Under the pieces are notes generated by a model, which saw nothing but the letters and a program-made list of their open reading frames with translations, searched no databases and was not told where the DNA came from. From Bacillota bacterium (GTDB lineage Bacteria > Bacillota > Sulfobacillia > RBS10-35 > JAJYVN01), in NCBI GenBank assembly GCA_021791995.1, contig JAJYVN010000051.1, forward strand, positions 1-13,245: 13,245 bases of DNA, read 5' to 3'. Made by a program: the position numbers and the translations under genes. Positions 10,378 through 13,245 of the stretch are shown piece by piece (position 1 is the stretch's first letter; the number at the start of each line of letters is the position of its first letter).

Positions 10378-13245
10378 TCATGCTCCCCACACCAGGTAGG
10401 TGGTCGCTGCCATCCCCTCCGAGACTAGTTGATAGTCATTACTCCACGTGGGGGAGTGGTGCCAATTGCCGGGTCCGGTGATCTCCGGACGGCTGTTGGC
10501 GTGATGGGGGCCCAGGAGGTTCCGTAGGCTTGCGCTCACTTCGACCTCGATCCGGTTTGTACCGGGCTGCCAAGCGGCCGTTAGCTCAGCGCGATAAGGC
10601 GGCCACGCGAGCACTCCGATCATCTGGTCATTGCATCGCAGCTCCGCAACGGGTGCGGGTAGATCGGAGAGTTCGAGCCAGAGTCGGCCTCTGGCCGCTT
10701 CCTCCGAACGCAGCGTAACCTCCTTCGCATACACCATGCGGCCCGCATAGAAGGGATAGCCCTGATCCACCCAACTGCCACCGGAAAGTTGCCCAGGTTC
10801 GGCGATCAGGCGAAAGTGGCGGAAGTCGTGCGTTTCGAGCGCGAAGTCGCCGATGATGTAACAGGGTTCCAGCCCGACGTCCTCACCGAAGTGCCCTGCC
10901 ACATCGATCACGTTCTCGCCACGGTGCAAGAGCCTACCGACTTCGATCCGGCGGAACGATGGGTCGATCCACGCGTTGCTCGTTGGCCGGGCGACGGTGC
11001 CATTGACGGTAACCTCCCATCGCTCCGCTTCCTCGAGCACCAGGTCCAACGTCTCCGTAGTCGAGGGGTCGAGTGCAAGGTCCACCACAAACCGCATCTC
11101 CCAGCGCTCGTCGAAGACCTGCGGGGCCCTCGTCGCGTACTTCCGCCAGGGTTGGATGTCCTGAAACGCCAAGGCCGGGATGCCATAGCGTTGCGAGAGG
11201 ATCGTCCGCAAGGCGGCGATCGGCTGCTCGCTCTGCCACGGCTCCCTGTTGGCATGCGGGGAAAGGCGCCAGAGGCAGCGATCAAGGACCAGGGCGTTGG
11301 GCTGTAAGCGGCGTACGCTCCAGGGACCGTCCAACGCCCGACGCTGCACGACCAAGCCGGGTTCGTGGCGCCCGGTGCGTGATGTTCCCGAGACAGCGTG
11401 GAGACCCGCTCCGGCACGGGGATGCCATGGGGTGGGGGCTTCGCTGGGGCGAAGCCGCAGGAGATGAGATTCCGCTCGGGCGAAGTCGAGGGTGACCTCG
11501 ACGGCCGATCCGAGCTCACCATCCTGGACGGTGCGTGTGGGCAAGCTCAGCACCTCGCCGGTGGCAAGATCCCACCGCTCGATTCGCCATGGCTCGTTGC
11601 CTTCGACGGCCCACCGCACCCGAGCCCCCATAGATGGGCTCACGCCCACGTTGGCGATGAAGCCCAACGCCCCTGAATCAAGGTGTCTCCGCTCGGCATA
11701 CAGAACGGTTTCATCCGACGCTTGGTCGATGCGCAGGACCCGCGGGGCTGCTCGTCGGAGCCACGGAAGGAGCCCCTGGGGCTCTGCTGTTACGTGGCAG
11801 CGGCGCAGGAACTCCGGGACGCGCGCGTCGACTTGGCCCTCGCAGAGATAGGGGACCGGTGCCAGGGCGGCCACTGCGCCACCTTGATCCAGAAGGGTGT
11901 CGAGTAGTGTCAGCGTTTCACGGGCCAGGTTGGCGCAGGGGGGCAGGATCACCGCCTGGTAGCGCATCGTGCCCACGACCAAGCGTGCATTTTCGACAGC
12001 CGCATGTTGTGCAAGGAGTTGCTCATCGCCGAGGTCGTAGCTCCATTGTGCGGCGGATAGCGCCTTGAGGAGGTTATCCAGGTCCAGTGCCCAACGTTGG
12101 TTCATGTGAACGGGAATGCCGGACCATGCCCCCGTCGGAGCGCACCCTGCGGGTGGGCGGTGCCCGATCCAGATGCTGCTCATGGGGTGGAGCACAAGGA
12201 CGTTGGCGGCGGGATCTCCTGAGGACAGTGCGTAATACAGCCGGGAGAGGTAGCTCTGCAGGACCGGGTAATCCGACCACCACGGCTCGTGGGAAGAAAA
12301 GGAGAGAGGATAATCATGCTTGCGGGGACCACGCAGGGAGTAGTGGCTGAGATGGGGGCAGAGGAAGTTGACCCCTAGGACCGCCTGCCATTCGGCAAAC
12401 TGTTTCTGGTCCACAAAACGCATCTCCCAGCCAGCTCCACCGTACGTCTCCGACAGAATTCGCCGCCTGCCCAATTGGTGGGCAACGCTGGTGACCGCTT
12501 TCACGAGTTGGACCTGGCCGATTTGGGACGGGAGGGTGTCCTCCCGCGGCAGACGATTGCGCGCGACATTGCGGCCAAGTAGGTCGATACCCGGCATGTG
12601 CTGGTACGCTGCCGGTAGCATCACACTGCCGGTGGGTAGCGGCGAGAGTTCATGCTCCCAGAAGTGCCCTGTGAACGTGATGCCGTGCTCCTCGCACCAG
12701 CGATACAGGGGTTCGACCCAGACTTCAACGAAGCGTTCCGAAACAAGCTTCCAGAAATGGTATCTTGTTCTGGCGGCTCCCTCGAGGTCATAGACCAGGT
12801 CGGCAAGGCGCGGCAGCAAGTCATAACCGTAGCGTTGCCGGAAGAGGTCGGGCAGTGCCTCGGTCCAGGGGAACGCGGCGAGGGAGCCAGCGGGGCCTGA
12901 AGGCCGGATGTTCGGTTCATCGGTGAACATCCCCGGCATCACGGAGCCGAACCGATCGTGGAAGCGGTCGAAGTAGGGTTGGTATGCGACCTCCAGAAAG
13001 ACTCGGGCCGAATCCGGGTGGAGCAGATCGGGGTAAGGCACACCATTCAGCCAGCTGTTCGCCGGTGGCGTGTGCAGCCCGAAGTGGACGTGCAGATCGC
13101 CTGCTGCGGCGCCCTCTTCTAGTGAGCGTAGAGAGAGGCTTCCGTCCAGCGCTCGGTGCACGAGGAAGGTGCCGAGGCCTTGCGATGGCGTCTCGTCTAT
13201 GCGCAAGAGCTGCGCATAGAGGCAGCGCTGCACGAGGTCTGGCCG
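10378..13245 (-). CDS. Large GH106-like glycoside hydrolase, N-terminus cut by the window edge
   Basis: The frame is open to the last base, giving 955 residues plus stop. The GTG at 13233 is probably internal, because homologues have an N-terminal barrel portion before this point. Numbering from the edge, the TIM-barrel core has MFTDEPNI (106-113), the segment GHFWEHELSP (193-202) with Glu197 and Glu199, PGIDLLG (218-224), LSETYGGAGWEM (264-275) and CPHLSHYSLRG (296-306). The acids Asp109, Glu110, Glu197 and Glu266 are catalytic candidates. A flavodoxin-like part follows (about 412-470, with VILPPCANLARETL and GGAVAALAPVPYL). The C-terminus carries beta-sandwich domains of the galactose-binding/GH2 sugar-binding type (about 715-830 and 845-955). 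This order is that of GH106 alpha-L-rhamnosidase-like proteins, but the substrate is not certain. Signal peptide and location cannot be judged without the start. Confidence 0.75.
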   Translation of the reverse strand, partial: RPDLVQRCLYAQLLRIDETPSQGLGTFLVHRALDGSLSLRSLEEGAAAGDLHVHFGLHTPPANSWLNGVPYPDLLHPDSARVFLEVAYQPYFDRFHDRFGSVMPGMFTDEPNIRPSGPAGSLAAFPWTEALPDLFRQRYGYDLLPRLADLVYDLEGAARTRYHFWKLVSERFVEVWVEPLYRWCEEHGITFTGHFWEHELSPLPTGSVMLPAAYQHMPGIDLLGRNVARNRLPREDTLPSQIGQVQLVKAVTSVAHQLGRRRILSETYGGAGWEMRFVDQKQFAEWQAVLGVNFLCPHLSHYSLRGPRKHDYPLSFSSHEPWWSDYPVLQSYLSRLYYALSSGDPAANVLVLHPMSSIWIGHRPPAGCAPTGAWSGIPVHMNQRWALDLDNLLKALSAAQWSYDLGDEQLLAQHAAVENARLVVGTMRYQAVILPPCANLARETLTLLDTLLDQGGAVAALAPVPYLCEGQVDARVPEFLRRCHVTAEPQGLLPWLRRAAPRVLRIDQASDETVLYAERRHLDSGALGFIANVGVSPSMGARVRWAVEGNEPWRIERWDLATGEVLSLPTRTVQDGELGSAVEVTLDFARAESHLLRLRPSEAPTPWHPRAGAGLHAVSGTSRTGRHEPGLVVQRRALDGPWSVRRLQPNALVLDRCLWRLSPHANREPWQSEQPIAALRTILSQRYGIPALAFQDIQPWRKYATRAPQVFDERWEMRFVVDLALDPSTTETLDLVLEEAERWEVTVNGTVARPTSNAWIDPSFRRIEVGRLLHRGENVIDVAGHFGEDVGLEPCYIIGDFALETHDFRHFRLIAEPGQLSGGSWVDQGYPFYAGRMVYAKEVTLRSEEAARGRLWLELSDLPAPVAELRCNDQMIGVLAWPPYRAELTAAWQPGTNRIEVEVSASLRNLLGPHHANSRPEITGPGNWHHSPTWSNDYQLVSEGMAATTYLVWGA

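Overview
The window looks like ordinary chromosome from a GC-rich, probably monoderm bacterium. Three genes act on the peptidoglycan stem peptide: a FemX-type aminoacyl transferase and the MurT/GatD lipid II amidation pair. The aspartase resembles the Bacillus enzymes closely, and GTG/TTG starts with strong Shine-Dalgarno (SD) sequences are common. A high-GC Bacillota lineage fits best and Chloroflexota is an alternative; this is inference, not a lineage proof.

Layout. Positions 1 to about 98 are the 3' end of a group II intron on the + strand: domain V with a CGC catalytic triad, then domain VI with a mispaired adenosine. Its body and any maturase lie before the window. Four bases later is the stop codon of a minus-strand aldo/keto reductase (103-1074). 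A 105-base divergent gap separates that gene from a plus-strand run of five genes: an orphan trpA (1180-2031), a TIM-barrel sugar isomerase/epimerase (2091-3083), a FemX-like transferase (3128-4207), a Gfo/Idh/MocA oxidoreductase (4224-5210) and a GT-C membrane glycosyltransferase (5203-6684). The last four are tightly packed and look like one transcription unit.

This run converges with a minus-strand run whose stop codon is only 14 bases away. Read in its own direction, that run is a large GH106-like glycoside hydrolase (10378-13245, its N-terminus cut by the window edge), aspartate ammonia-lyase (8865-10280), murT (7400-8833) and gatD (6699-7427). murT and gatD overlap.

How the genes work together. 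MurT/GatD amidates the D-Glu of lipid II, and FemX-type enzymes add amino acids to the same stem peptide, so the two runs meet at cell-wall maturation. The isomerase, Gfo/Idh enzyme, GT-C transferase, aldo/keto reductase and glycosidase point to sugar or glycoconjugate metabolism. Three non-coding structures stand out besides the intron: an inverted repeat before trpA, a hairpin that buries the femX ribosome binding site, and an 11-base perfect inverted repeat before aspA. I found no CRISPR array, tRNA, rRNA, phage gene or defence system. No gap over 300 bases lacks a gene.
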